Shown here in pieces: positions 1 through 15,004 of a DNA stretch of 64,000 nt. Every line of letters begins with the position of its first letter. Within the stretch, counting starts at the first letter, position 1. This stretch comes from Parus major (lineage: Eukaryota > Chordata > Aves > Passeriformes > Paridae), in contig NC_031770.1 in assembly GCF_001522545.3 (NCBI RefSeq), positions 91,468,339 to 91,532,338 of the forward strand. Direction: 5' to 3'. A program made the position numbers and the translations under genes. The notes beneath the pieces are model-generated. The model was not told where the DNA came from, ran no database searches, and was given only the letters and a program-made list of their open reading frames with translations.

Positions 1-3000
1 TAGTGTGTTTCTTTCCAGTGAGAAGGAACTTGCTGTAAAGTGAACTATTCCCCAGAATTTTTCATGTATGGCTGACCAGGTACTTCTCATAGGTTAGATA
101 CAAAGTAATGGTAAGAGAAATATATTTGCAATTAAAATAAGATGCATTATGTGTAGTATAATTCCCAGGAGAAACATAGCATACTGTAATACTGAATTTT
201 TGCTACAAATTGAAAAATCCTCAAATTCTAGGAGTAACTTATATTACCAGAACAATTTAGCCATTTTGTTAACACATTGTAATTTCAAGTTCTGTAAATA
301 CAAGGTTGTACATTAAATTTTATTCCTGTATATGCAGAATATTTTATTACAACTTGATATAATAAATAAAAAATATAACACTGTATTTCTTTCTACGCAG
401 GGACTATACAGATTTTCATTGTACTAACCTAGTCATTTAGTTAAATTCTTTTGAAATTGCTACCAAATTCTTTAGAATTTTTGACATATTGTATGTATTC
501 ACCATAAATGTCTGCCTTTCAACATCACTTTGCCTTTGCCTTTGTTCCTTTGTTTTTTAAATGAATAGGAGACAGATGAGAGAGAAGTAAATAGTAAGTT
601 ACATGTACAGCTCTACTCACTCTTAAAATTCTGAATTTTTAGAACAGAAATTAAGCAAACTTGAATTCTGATTATCAGATTGTTAAACTCTTTCTTCTTA
701 CTCTTTTTGGGAGCCTGAATACTGGATCAAACTTGCAATAACGATAAAGGTATGCAATTAAAATTATGAACACAAGATTGTTGTTTCCGGAAATTTACAA
801 AAAAAGAACAGGATTTAATCTCTTAGTATATTATAATTTAGCAGCTCTGAAGTTATTTTGTGAACAGATAACTTACGTGAAAAAATGGAACATTTTATAG
901 CACAGCATTATTAAAAAAAAAAAATATTCAAGAGAACTGAAATCTCTGATGGAGCGTGGAATTTCTCTCTAGCAGGTTATCATAGTTAGATTCCTAAAAA
1001 GATACAGCAGAAGGATTAAGATCCAGCCTAAATTTTCCACAAAATTTGGATCAAGCAAAGCACAACCAAGATTACCTTTCATAGCTGTAGAGATTGAAAA
1101 TTTTCTGAATCTACTCACATGAACAGTTGTGATTCTGTAGCAGAATGTTTACTCAGGAATGCTTCTGCAGCAGGAAAATTTTATATACACACGTACATTG
1201 TATTTAAAAGGTATGTTTAAAGAACTGAAGGAAAAAGGTTGTATCTCTAAGTATATGGTTTTAAAAGGTCATTCAGTGGTATTAGATTTTGATAAATGGT
1301 CATGTTCTTGAACAATTTCCAGAGTAGAGGAAGGTAATTGAACCTGAAAACAGCAAAAGGTCATTATTATGATAATCTGTATTTGCTTGAATCATCAGAT
1401 TCATATTAGTCTTGACTTTGCTTTACAATAAACACACCAAAATAGAAAAATGTTAGTTTTTCCAAAAAAAGACATATACAAAAGAGTATATTGAAAATAA
1501 ATAATATTTTTTATTTTTTAAGATAATACTATTTTAACTGCATGTGGATATTTTAAAAATAAAAAATATCACATTATCTGTAGAAGCTATTTAATGGAAA
1601 TCTTAGCTATGCTAATTAAATAGTGTGAATTTTAGACAATTTGCTTTCCTGGCTTATCACAGGCAGATTGTGTAAACATACTCTACTATTTGGTAGGTTT
1701 ACAGAATTGATTTGAAAGTTTCATGTAGAAAAAAAAATTAAATTATTGTTTGTACAAGTTCCCATCACGTTATTTAGGCTTTGTATATTTTTGTCCAAAA
1801 TGAAATCATATAAGCAAATGTTAAAATGAGAATAGTGAATAATCATGCACATCTGCTGAAGCTAATAAGGTCACAACCAGATACATACATGCATACATAG
1901 AGCTACAATGCAGAGCAGACTGCTTACAGGTAAAAAGGAAGGAGCATCAAATCAGCCTGAAACTAGAATCCTTTTCATCATCAGTGTTTCCATCTACACA
2001 TGTGCAAAGAGTCCCCCAGTGGGGAACTGGGAAATGGGAGGAAATGTACAATCTAGTCATAGTGATAATTTTCCATAATCAAATCATTATTTCTGTTATA
2101 CATAATATCTCAATTCTTTCACTGAAAATAATAAGAAGATAATGGATCTATGACAGCAAATGATTTTGTGAGGCTGTACATTGAATAACTAATCAGTGAG
2201 TGTTGCTTTTTTGAAGTAATCATAAACATTTTGAGAAAATCTCAGTCCTGTTTTCTTCAGGTGCAGGAGCTGATATTCCAGTGTTTCAGATTATTTGTAA
2301 TGCAAGTAATTTTATAGTCTTCACTACATTTTTTGGAGTTAATAGAGACTTGCACAGTCAGGAAGTACCAATTCAAACACCATTTATTGAGGAAACTGTT
2401 CTGTGGCAAAACACAAAGACCAATTGCTGGAACTATTTTGTTTTAAATTGATCTGTCTGTAAGGACATCACCAGAAAAATTAAATCTGGTTTAGGTGTAA
2501 AGCACCATGCACATACATCACTATTCTGCATTCCTCTGCTTGTCATCTGAAATGGTTGGCTGATAAATGGTAAGGTAAGGTGCTTTATCATTACCCCTAG
2601 CACCTGGGAAATGGTCCAGTGTAAATTCAATCTCAGTGAATTATTAAAGGCATTTTTGGATTTGTGAAGTTGATAATAGTATTTTGTGAGTGTTCATTAC
2701 CACTGTAATTTAATATTACTACAGAAATTGAGTTAAGAGACTGGTAGTCTGGTAACAGCTATGGGATGTAATTTATAATCATAAAAGAGAACAAATCCAC
2801 ACTTTACTACTGTGTCAGCAGTGTTTTGTAAAACATGCTTAAAGAAGCTAATTAAACTTCATAAGGCCTCTTGTAGCATTATAATCTGTCACAAGCTTTA
2901 ATCTAATGAACAACTTAAATGATATTTCACTGTAGAATAAAATCTGAAGTGCTTGATCTTACTTAAAATTGGAATACAGTTGTTTCCCAGAAGAACTATC

Positions 3001-3015
3001 TGTAATATTCTGACT

Positions 3016-3050
3016 CAAGTAATGCTAAAATTGAGGTTTAGCATTACTTG
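3016..3050. repeat. Perfect 14-bp inverted repeat with 7-nt loop
   Basis: caagtaatgctaaa (3016-3029) is exactly complementary to 3037-3050. A further 4 bp can pair beyond a single bulged T. The core ttttagcatt recurs directly at about 3055. It is too short for a typical microRNA precursor. Confidence 0.85.
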
Positions 3051-6000
3051 TGAGTTTTAGCATTGCAATGAATTAGACAAAGTGCTAACTTGCATTATGT
3101 TTAATTGATGTATAGTTAATTTATTCAGAAAAGAGCTGCTCACACTGAAAAAAGAAAAATAAAATCAGACAGCCATGTAATAGTAGGAAAGTAAATGTTC
3201 AGTGGTATGGAAGACCATAGCTCTTGCAGCAAGATAGCTTGTTGATACAGCAGTGTCAGGCGCCTGGAATGTCCATGGACTGGTACCGTTTTGTGTACTA
3301 CTTTCTTTGTTGAAGTCAAGATGTTTTCATCATCTTTAGCAGGGACTTGAAACTTGACTGTGAAGAAAAATTACTAAAATATAAAATGTTGAGTAATTGA
3401 GCAGTGCTTCTGCACCTCATTTGCTGCTCTGAAAATGAAACTGAGGGGAAGAATAAATCCTTCATGTACTTTTAGATGTTACTTAGGGCACAGTGAACGT
3501 TGTTGAATCCCAACAGTCCACCCAGCACAGGCACAAGCAGTGTTTGACAAGATGCTTTCTCTTCAGTTGGCTGCTGGTTCTTCCTGCAATGTACTGCCAT
3601 ATCCAATGAATAAATAATTTAGAGTCATCGTTAACTCAGGCTCATAGATAATTCAACCTTCTTTTCTAAAAAACTTTCACAGATTAGGAGCTGTAGACTC
3701 TGAATAAATAAATCTGTTTACAAATTAATTCCTTTCAACCTAGTATTTTCATGAAGCTTTTGCTGTCAAACTGTCCTGGCTCATTATATTCCCAGCTTTC
3801 ACCTACACATGCTACTACTATAAATATTATAGTTGAAGCCATAATTTGTTTTTTAAATTTTATATTGTTCTTCATAACCAAATCTTGCTTAGGCAATCAA
3901 ATTCAGCAGCTGATGTCTTCTGTACTTGTGTTACTTCCCTTTAGTCTTGCTTATTGTCAAGACATACAAAGTTATTTCTTCTTGCATTATTTTGTTTACT
4001 GAGAATTTTTTGAGGTCTGATTAGAATTGTGAGGATTCTTTTCTGGAACTATTTTTTTTTTTTTTTTTCCCAAGCCAGGAATTCTTTTGTTTTCTTGTTG
4101 TTATGTTGCATTAGAAGAGCTATTATTTTATCTCTCTTTCTAAAGGAATAAGCATAATAAAGAAAAGACAAAAAAAGTAAAAATGTATCTGTGTTTGACA
4201 GTGATGATTGAATGACTGAAACCATCATAGCAGCTTCTATTTTGGCTAAGTTCCAGTGTCGTCTCATTTAACTTTCATAATATTTTGAAATATTCTGCAA
4301 TGAATCCTGATAAAATCTGACAAATTCTTTCATGAAAAATATATGGTGGATGGATATTGCTATTCAGACTTCCTTCAAGATAACTATTTTTATAGCAGTA
4401 ATCTTTCAGTAGGTAATCTGTAGAGTTTAGTCATAGTTCTTTGTTCATTTAACTAATGATGGCATTGCAGAAGGAAGCCCCAATAATTAAAGATATAAAC
4501 CTATCCATTTTCCTAATGAATGAGTCACCAATCTTTGCTATTTTTCTACTGAAGGCGTTTTGTGCTTCAGAATTTGTCAGAAAAATATTCTGTCAGTAGA
4601 AAATATCTGTGGGTATAGACATGTTTTCATCACAGAGCTCCAGGAGTTCAGCCTTGTAGTCTACAGATTCCTATACTTCTAGATCCTTAATTTCATTGTC
4701 ACGATTGTATATTGGTATGTATATCTTTAATTGCTGTTTGCAGATGTTATGGCCTATCCTAAAGTGGCTCTCATTGAAAAACGCTTTTTGTTGCTGTTCC
4801 CAAGGTCATGATAATATAATGCTGACATCTCTGTGTGGTGAATATCTTGTGTTCCTGAATATTTTTTATACTTTTTTTTTTAATTGCTTTTTTATCAGCT
4901 CCTGGATAGCAATGTTCTCATACTCAGGGGACTTTGAAGTTTATTTCTTGGGTCCTTTCATTGCATTTGTAGCTTTTGTCATTGCTTATGGTATTGTAAA
5001 GTTATGAAAATGTATCTATCAGATTTTGGGAGGTTTTTGGCAGATTTTAATTACTTCTCTACTTTCCAATCAATTCTTTCCCCATAAATTTAAGAATTCT
5101 CCCCAGTCTGTATCCCAAGGTCAATCAGATCAAGTTGGATTCCTTCATAGAAAGCAGAAAGAAATTGCAAGAATTACATAGGATTTATCTTTCTCACTTT
5201 GTCTCCATGTTTTCAGACCTGAATGCCTTTATGAGGTTTTTTGTTGTCTGGAGGTTTTTCATGCCTTTCTAACTTTTTTGTAGGATTCTTAAAAGCCATA
5301 TTGAAACACTAATTACCATTACTTCTCAGCTACTGTTTTCCATCTGTGATATACACTATAGACCACAAAATGTACCATGTGCATTTTGATCACAGTTTCT
5401 GCTGCAGTAGCAATGCCAATGTTGCTCCACAGAAGACAGAAATTGGAATGTTATTTGTGGTGAAATCTTTTTCATGAGATAAGCAGATTTCTCTAGGCTT
5501 GAGTTGAACAACAGCCCAATGACCCACATGGAATTGTTGTGTCAAAACTGACTTCAATCTTATAGGGAACAGAAAGTTAAAAATACCAGATTTTGTCTTT
5601 GAAAGGAATTCAGGGTGCTTTCTTATCTCTATGCTGGGGGGTGGTTCAGCTTTTCACAGGAGAAAGAAAAATTTCCCAGGGAAGGAATAAATGAAAAATA
5701 AATCAGAATAAGTTCACGTTAGCATTGTGCCCAACGTGTAAAGTAATTACTTTAACAAGCCAATTAACTTTAATAGACTGTCCCACTGTTCCCTTGTCTC
5801 CTTAGCTGACCTGTCTGTTGAAGCTTTCTGTAAACTTAGCACTCTATTTGCATAGCTGCAAACAATTTGAGGCTGCTATTGTTGGTTAATCTACAATCTG
5901 AACCTGATTTAATTGCAAAGAATTTTAATGAAATGTTCAGGGTGGCAGGAAGGAAAGAGGAATACATAATGCATATATGTTTTTCCTGCTATAAAGAGGT

Positions 6001-9000
6001 AGCAAAATATGTGAACCTACACTGATGGAAATGAGGTGTTTGGTGAAGGAGACAGACACTGAGGGTCAATAGACTATCTAACCTAAAATTTCAGCAGTGA
6101 TACAAAAACAATGGCAGCAACATGTGCAGTAATGTATTTTTGCATGCTGATGACACTTTTGAAACAGTCTGTGGGTGTTATTTAATCAAAATTTGTCAAT
6201 TTTTAAGAGTTAGGGACTCCTTTAAAAAAAACTATTATTTTTAAGAGACACAGTAGCAAAACCTTTATATAGTTAAGCTTTGGATTGGAAGTAAACTAAT
6301 AATACACAAACAAAACAAACAAAAGTCTTGAGTGGATGCAGTGGATGCAACCAGCTTCAGAGTAAAGGATAACTCTACACAAAGATCTTTTGTATACAGA
6401 TTCTTCAAGACATACATTCTACATTATTTACATTGAGTCAAGACAGTTCAATAAAGAAAACAACTCTTCCATAAACGCTATCTATACACCATGAAAACTT
6501 TCTTTTTAATAATAATAATATATTTCTGGCTTTTCTGCAATATAAATATTATTTTTAGAATTTTGTATTTGTATTTTGTCTTATAATTAATTGTGGTTTT
6601 TTGTACTAGTGAAGTAAGTTCTCTAAGTGTTGCATGTCCAGTGTATGCAGTGTACCTTGAAAAGCAGTATGTAGAGCTTCAAAATACATAAAAATTTGGT
6701 GGAACAGTAAATTACTCACCCTTTCAGCAATTAAAAATAGCTGTCTTGCTATCTAGCTATGCTGTTCAGTGTGCTGGCTTTAAAGGCTTTGCCTCTTAGC
6801 CCCAGTTATACCTATGTAATGATGTTCATTGTTAGTAGCACTTTTTTTCTTTCCAGAGGACATCTGGCTGTTAGAAAGTGATAAGCAAAGCATTGTTGCT
6901 TTCACTGGGAGCCCTAAAATATCCCTAAAAGGGCTTGGAAGAAGGCTTAATTCAGGAAATATTGCTTATCAAAATCCATGCTCATTTACCGCACACGAAG
7001 ACTGGTTGACTAAAGGAACAGGAATACATTTGGATAAATTGAAAAAAATAAACATTTACTATTGAAAGACAACACAGAAGCAACTTCCCTCCTGGTGGAA
7101 GCAGTGTATCTGCATAGTGTTACTGAGGCAAGAATCTAGTTCACAACAGGTATATCATTAAGCAATAAGGAAAGTGAATACATTTTGTGTTCAAATTTAA
7201 AAGTAAGTAGACATTCACCTGGCTTCCAGTATATGTTATTGTAAACAGCTATTAGGTGGTTGCATTGTGATTACAATTTGGTAAGGTGTTTTCTCTCCCA
7301 CCCCACTTTTCCCCCAAGAGAAAGAACATGGCAATTTATATTGGCATGAGCAATAGATCACCTGAAAATAACTGTTTTAATTATGTCTAGAATCAGAATT
7401 CCCATAGCATTTCTTTGGAAAACATCTCTTAGGAAGAGTTGGATTTTTTTCTAATTTTCTCTGGCTTGTAAGCTTTTCTGTGGTCATGGGATTTCTTTGT
7501 TTATTTGTTTTTATTTGGAAATACAACTGTCATATAATTTAGAAGGGTCATATATACAAAAATAGAATGCATCTGTTGCCTGATACTCTATGAGGTTATG
7601 TGTTAACAGGGTATTGTGGCCATATATTAACAGGCCTTGTACAGATAAGTTTGGTTTGAGAGGAGGGGGGACATTTAATTTTGGAATAAATGTTTATTAT
7701 TTGAGAAAAAACATGTGCTATTACTTATTTTGTCCTCTGTGACATTTGGGAGATACCAATAAACCAAATCATATAACTCCTTAACAAGCTATCAAGCAGT
7801 AACTCCTGAACCCCTGCAAAACATACTGTTCCTTTCTTTACACAGTAACAATAATTTAAAGTAAAATATATCAGCTTCATAAAATGGAAAAGTTTTACAT
7901 CAGTTTGAGGAAGTTCTGTTTTTTTTTTTTAATTTAAGTTCTTCGTTGTTAGGCTGAAATTTTGTCTAAACAAGACGCAGCCAACATTTTCTGTCAAACT
8001 GTCATAGGTGCTCTTTGTCACATTCTACTGCTGATACAACCCAGAAATTTTATTTCATTATATTATAATTTCAAATAAGGGAGACAAGTTTTGTAAAGGT
8101 GGAGACCTAAATGTCAATTCCCATTTAGTATAGGGGTTGCATGATCCTTCCTGTTTGCAGTTATTTTCTGATAGTTACCAAACACTTTTTTTGGGGGAAC
8201 AAGAAGTCTTTTTGTTTGTTTTTAACCAGTATCTTAAATTTCTCTCTACAGACAAACTGGGAAAACAAAAAAACAAAAAACAAACAAAATCAAAATCAAG
8301 ACCAAGCCAGTTGGGAATATATTACTAGAAAATTGTGTTGTTCTCCATTAACTTTATTATTGGGCCAAAGCTTGTGTTTCAAATGGAAAGAGTTACTTTT
8401 TGACACCTAAGGATAGCTTAAGAAAACAAAAAGGTTTTTTACTTAATGAAACAACCCTAAGTGCAAAATAATATGGTCAATGTAATGAGAACAAGTTTAA
8501 AAAGCAGATAAGTCAGCTTGCTTGGAAAGATATAGTAAGGATGTAAACATTTGCCTTAGCTCTATCTAATCCAAATATCAACAAATCCCAATAAGGTTAA
8601 CTTTTTGCCTCTTGAGAGTATTGATGAAACACGTGCTGTCACTGAAATGAGTAAATGCAGTCATTTTGGTTTAACTCAGTGCTTAACATCCTTAGGAAAA
8701 AAAGTGATAGACCTGCACAAATCTTCTATCCCAAGAAAAATCTTATAGTTTAGAAATACTAATAATATCATTTGGACATGTAGTTAGGGTTACACCTACA
8801 TGGAGGGTTTGTTTGCTTGTTTGTTTTTAATGTTACCAATATTATCATTGCTTTGCTGCAGTCATGCCAGTGTTCCATCCAAACAGTATATTTGTTAATC
8901 ATACTCAAATTTTCAAACTCTTTATCCAAATTTAGAATTATGTCCACATGAAGGTACAAAACAATACAACATTCAAAGATGCTAATTGTCAGCATCTTAG

Positions 9001-9742
9001 CAACCACATTTTGTTACACGGTGAATAGATTAAACAATAAAACTTATAACACAAAAAAATTACATTTTCAGGGTTCTCAGACAGAAACATTTTATAGTCT
9101 TTTTTATAGAAATGAATAAACTCCTAATGCCAGATGCAGCCAATATTGAAAGCTCACTGCATAAGGAATTTATCAGGAATTCAGTACAGATCAGGGATTT
9201 TCAGTTATTACCTAACTTGGTAATAATCAGTCCATAAAAACTGATCTGAAATTACCTGGTCTTTTCAGTCAGATAAAGGCTGTGCTATTTTTTAACACTG
9301 ATGTACTAAACATAGAATGTACCTGGAAATACAATATTAGCTGTAGTAGCTCTATCAAGGATGGGTCAATTTAGATATCATTTCTTTTTTAATGGTCTCT
9401 ATTTTTTCTTAAATAGACGTCTTTAATAGTAATATAGTATATCATGTTTCAAAAGTAAGTTAATTTTTCTTAAGTTGCATCTGTGAGTCATTTTTGACAG
9501 AGAATGCATATCTACTAGCTTTATTTCAAACATAGGAAGGAAGATGAATAATCTTTCACCCAGCAAGTTTCAAAAATAAAAGAGTTAAAAGATAAATGAG
9601 TGATTATCAGATAATGGAGAGTTAAAATAGGAAAATATCAAAGAGGTGGACCAATTTAATTCAGTTTCAATGTATAATATTTACAGTTTGATTTATTTTT
9701 TTTCCTTTGTTTGTTTGTTAGTTATTTGTTTGGTTTTTTTTC

Positions 9743-10190
9743 AAATGGAGTAGTTTGAGTTGGAAGGGACCTTCAAAGGACATCTAGTGTAACCCCTCCA
9801 CAATGAGCAGGGACACTTTCAACTCGATCAGGTTGCTCGAAGCCCCATCCAATTTTATATTGAATGTTTCCAGGAATGGGGCATCCACCACTTCTCTGCA
9901 CACCTGTGTCTGTGCTTCACCACTCTTATTGTAAAAAACTTCTGCCTTGTATCTAATCCAAATTGATCATCCTTCACCTTAAAACCATTACCCCTTGACC
10001 AATTACAAAAGTCACGGCTAAAAAGTGTGACCTCATCTTTCCCAGACCCTCTTCAAGGTGTTCTGGGGCCTTCTCTTCTCCAGGCTGAACAAGCCCAGCT
10101 CTCTCAGCTGTCTTCAAAGGATAGGTGCTCCCTGTTCATGGCCACTCTGACAGGTCTAGGTCTTTATTATGCCCAGATGTGGTTGACAGA
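9743..10190 (-). mobile_element. CR1 LINE 3'-end fragment
   Basis: On the + strand it opens with the reverse complement of the usual CR1 3' terminus (gagttggaagggacctt) and continues through the familiar antisense phrases about grouped hospital-like CR1 text: 'gccccatccaa', 'gggcatccaccacttctctg', 'cttctcttctccaggctgaa'. The element is 5'-truncated, as nearly all CR1 copies are, and too decayed to code. A T/G-rich run (about 9700-9740) adjoins the 3' end. The orientation is antisense to CSMD1. Confidence 0.9.
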
Positions 10191-13100
10191 TAGAGTTATT
10201 AAGAGTTTTTAAGAGAAAATGCATTGAAGATTTTTTTTTTTTCTGGTGGTCGTGGGTTTTTTAGGGGATTTTTTTTTTTTTTTGGCTTTGTTTCCAAGAA
10301 AATAAAGTAAGCTGTGTACCGATTTACCCCTGGAAGACCTCTAATTCTGTCTATTCACAGCTCCTTTTCTCCCCAGTCTGCAGCTGGGAAAAACGTATTT
10401 TTTTCTTTTAGCAGATATAGTTTAAATCTATTGTAAGGTAACAGGAGTTCATTGATTTATGGTCTAAGAAATTAATAATAGAGAATCAGAAAAGAAGATA
10501 GAGAAACAATTTTCCTTATTGTTGTGGTCGAACATGTCTGATAGATCAATCCTAAACTCATTCCCAATAGTCACTGCAGAAAGGCAAAATCTAAAAGAGA
10601 TCTTAAAAGTATTCTCACAGTCAACTTTTAAAGGCTGTTGCTAAAAATCCCCATATTTGGGCTGAGGTTTTAAATGCAGAAATCTGTGGAGGTTTTTCTT
10701 AGTCAGAACAGACAATGAAATTTCTGCAAATGAAAGTCTAAGAAGAAAAATCGTAAAGTATTTCTTCCAATGACTTTTTAAATAATTTTTCCCCTGGATT
10801 TCTGTTTTTCATAGGTTATTTTATAACAAAGCCAAATGGGATATTTAAAACCTTTCATTAAAACAAAAAACCAGAACAACTCATCCAATATAAAATATAT
10901 AATGGAGAACAGTTACTAAAGTAGTGAAATAAATTTAATTGCAAGGAATGGAAAAAAAAAATTTCAATTAATTATAATTGTATATTCATTTTAGTTTACT
11001 TTGAAAATCTTACAGTAGCAATCACAAATGAAAAATATATTATAAAGCAGCACAGAACAATCTTCCTCAACCCAAAAAGTATAGTAGGTACCTGACATAT
11101 TTAAAAATGTCCCCTATCAAATATTTTTATGTACCTAAAAAAACTGCCCTGGATATTGTTTTTATAGCATTTAAGTGACTTTTTCAGAACAGTTATAATA
11201 AGGTTGATGGTTTCTGGCCATTGCTACATCTTTTTTCTGCATTGCTTCTTGTTAGATCTTAATCCTCCACTAGTAATTCACAATAATTGAAGGTGAAAGA
11301 AATAAAAAATTAAAGAATTGGCAACTCCTATTTAGATGATCGATTTCTGAATTTTGTTGAAGAATTTAAAGTTTTCACTATATGGGACGATAATTTGTTA
11401 AGGGATTAACAGTACAGGGAACACAGTAAAAAATGTGGACTTTTCAGAACGTTAACAAATATGCCTGTCTGAATAATTGCAATAAAAACACTATAACTGC
11501 AGTTCTCATAAACAGAATACTGTGAGTTTTATAAGACCTGCATTTTGTTATTTCAGCTGCTAATAATTACACTCAGCTATGGAACAACTTTTAAAGCAGA
11601 ATTTTATCTCTGGAGTATTCAATTACTATATATTTGTAACAGTAAAAATGCCTTCAATTTAGTTTCATATTTGTTCAATTGTGAGCTTGTTTTAAATGTT
11701 TGTTTCACTTCAGCATAGCTGCCCTTTTAACCTCAGGACCCTACACATATTTTTTCTGTCTCTGGATGCAGAACTCCTTGAATGTTACAGAAAAGTGGCT
11801 TGCAGAACTCAGAGCCTGGGTGGAATATCATTGTATTAAACAATAAAATCTAATTTATTGTGGTGTTCTAGAACTTAATGTTCCAGTTTACTGGACAATG
11901 AAAGCTATACATCAGAAAGAACCTAGACATATAAGGAATTATTGTTTTTTTATTCATCAGCTTTAGAGCAGTAATAATCTTCCAAAGGAGCAATATTCAG
12001 AGTGCCGTGGAATATTGTCCTTATGATGTTTGTTAAATATCACAACAGTAATCAAGAAAAATATTTGCTATCACTGTTGAATCAACAAACCAAGATGTTC
12101 CTAATAAAACTCTTTTCCAAATGCCAGTTACAAAACATAAAAAGCTCTTGCCTTTGGTTTTAACCTCTAGCCAAACACAAAGTAAGTGCAAGTATCACGT
12201 ACAGTGTGAAGTATGTCAAAATACACACAAGAGGCTGGGGACTTTTATGCACAAAATTTGCCTTTGGAGAATAAAGTTCTGAGTTATGCCATGTCCCATA
12301 AGCTGAATTACAATGGCATTTATATGCCTTGGATAATGCTCAGATGTTGATACTTAATGATCTCTTCACTGTAGCTCTCACATTCCAAAGTGAGATTCAT
12401 TTCAAACTCATGTGGAAGTCTAAAATACCTCAGATGATATGTACTCCCAAAATCCTCTCCATTGTCTATAAAAGGACCTTCTCACAGCTGGAGACCACTC
12501 ACTGCCAACAACTGAAATTAGATAATGTGAAGCCTTACATTACATCTTCTCATTTCACTGCCAAAAGGCTTAAAAGACAAAGGGTTTTTAAGCATATGTG
12601 TAGACTGCTGAGACAACATAAGGAACTTAAGCTACATCTTGGGACAATATGATTTCAATATGTTTTTGGAACATATATAAAATTTCTGCTTACATGTCCA
12701 TTTTTACCTCTATGGCTATGGCCTTATCACTTAAAACTTTATTCATTTAAGGGAAAAAGAAAAGATATAGCCTTAGAAAATTGTTATCCTGATTTAGTTT
12801 TAAATAAGTTATCAGCCGATATGTTCCAGTATCCAGTATATGCTAATAAGTGCCATGAGAATGGAATAAAGTGAGTAACCAATATTTTGCCAGATTCAAA
12901 TCATCCCCAAATGAATACATAAAATTTACATAATGCATTATCACAGGAAAAATAGTCTTCTTATTTTTCTCTCGTTAAGAATCATTCCATATGAAATATA
13001 CATCTAAAATGTTTACTGGACAGTGTTTCTTTATAATACAATGAAGTTAGTAATGAGCTTAATGAATGTAATAACTACGCAGTAATGCCACATAAAACAG

Positions 13101-15004
13101 TTATGGAACATAGTCCTTTATTTAATGTTGGATTATTTCATTTTGAAGAGGAACTTTCACTGCTTGCTTTCATTTATTAATGATAAGCCTTCTACTCTCA
13201 ATGTGAAGGATAACAACACATAAAAAAATATTTCAGTTTTAGACTACTCAGGTGAAAGTATCTGAATCATTGAAATTGACAATGTTATGATAAAACCTTA
13301 TTCTTGGACTTATTCCCTTACTCACCTATGTTTTCCTTTCTTTCAACCATTTTGCAGTCATCAATTCTGTGTTTCATTCAAGCTATTTTCTTAAACCCAG
13401 ACTGTTTTTAAGACATAAGTACTTGATAAAAAATTCTCTGGCAAACTCCTTGTGGTCCATCAGGGCTTAAAGTGATTGTCATTTTTTTTTCCTTTACAGC
13501 ACACATCTTCTGTGTTACTACTAGTCATTAGTTTTCCTGGCTCACCTGAAAACAGCTCTGTCAGTCTCACTGAGCTTCCCAGGGACATATCCAGTTCTCC
13601 TGAACAATTCTCAGGAGAGTTTCAAGGGGTACTTAGCAAGCTAAGATTTGCTAAGTCCTCCTATGTCTTTAAGTTAGGGTGAAAAACCCTCACCCAAAAC
13701 CATATTCATTGATTTGAATTCATTCTTGTCCCAAGAAGTAATAAGGTAAAATGCAAATGGAAGTAATTATTCACAGCATCCAGTATAACAACTCATTGTT
13801 AAGGAAGTGGGCAGAGAAAAATCATGCTGGATCTAATGACTTTTAATAAGAAACACTTCACACTGCCTCTCTCTCTCTACTTCTCCCCACTTCTGAACCC
13901 TTTTCCTGTAGATTATGTTAGCTGTTACAAATAATCTCTTATTTCAAATGTTACATAAAGAAGAATTTACACTTTTCATGTTAAACTGGATAGTTCTTAT
14001 TTAGGAGATAACCTGATCTCACTTATCAAGAATAATAAGTATTGTTTCACTTCATTGGTATTGTAAGTAGTCTAAATCGTTAGGCTATCGATCCCTTCTT
14101 AAATTTTGTTGAGTTGTTCCCTATTTTATATTCATCTATAAATTCTTCCTTTCCCAAGTCATGACCTCCAGCTCCATTTCACTTTGCTTTTCCTGTGCTC
14201 CTGACACTGAATCTGTGCCAGATCTGACTCGTTTCTCTTTCCATGAGCAATTTAATTCACTAAAATGGTACACCGATGTCTCAGCTGAAGGGATTGGGAA
14301 GAGAAGATAATTTTCTTCCATTATAGACTTTAAATAAGATCACAGAAATTCCAGCAAGAATCAAAGCTGACACATGTAAGGAAGGGCACTAAGGAAGCAA
14401 AGGATTAAGGAAGTTAGTAAATGCAGGAGGGAAGAAGAGAAAATAAGATGACACTTATTTTAGGCAACAGCTGCTTATCAGAGCATCTCATGTCTGTGAA
14501 ACTGCAGCCACAGTATGTGTTTCAGTGTCAAACCCTGTAACACAGCTCACAAAGCTACACATTTTCTTACAGCTAATGCAGCTCACTGCTTGCTCTCAAT
14601 TAATACCAGATATGGCCTTGACCATCCTGGTGTTACAATGAATATGAGGTAATAAAATTCTACCATTATTTTTTTGTATATCTATGCTAAATATAAAAAT
14701 TTACATATAGAATATAGACAATACATGCAGAGAGACTATATATACAGACATGCATAGACATTGTCTTCATTTATTTGCTGCAATAATCGTACTTTAAATC
14801 TTGAAAAACTAACTCCTGTTATTTTGTCAATTAGTGAGTGATGATCCTTGAAAGTTCTTGTTTGGACCTTTATCTACAGGCATGCTCATAGAAATATTTA
14901 GGCTAAGATGATTGCAAAATGGAAGACAGCTCTCAGCTGAAAATTAGGGTACAGTTTTGTTCTTCATTTCCTAATCCAGACACCTTTCAGGGAACCTCAT
15001 TAAA

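Noticed and set aside
3016..3050. microRNA precursor
   Set aside because: The stem is about 14-18 bp, shorter than the roughly 22-bp mature duplex plus lower stem needed, and the flanks do not extend the pairing.
6829..7065. 78-codon frame following a T-rich tract with CCAG
   Set aside because: It resembles an exon start by its acceptor-like sequence, but the translation has no CUB or Sushi features and cannot be the expected CSMD1 upstream exon.
12329..12652. 107-codon open frame on the + strand
   Set aside because: It occurs in unique AT-rich intron with no recognisable domain and no flanking splice consensus with a coherent frame; chance is the simplest reading.
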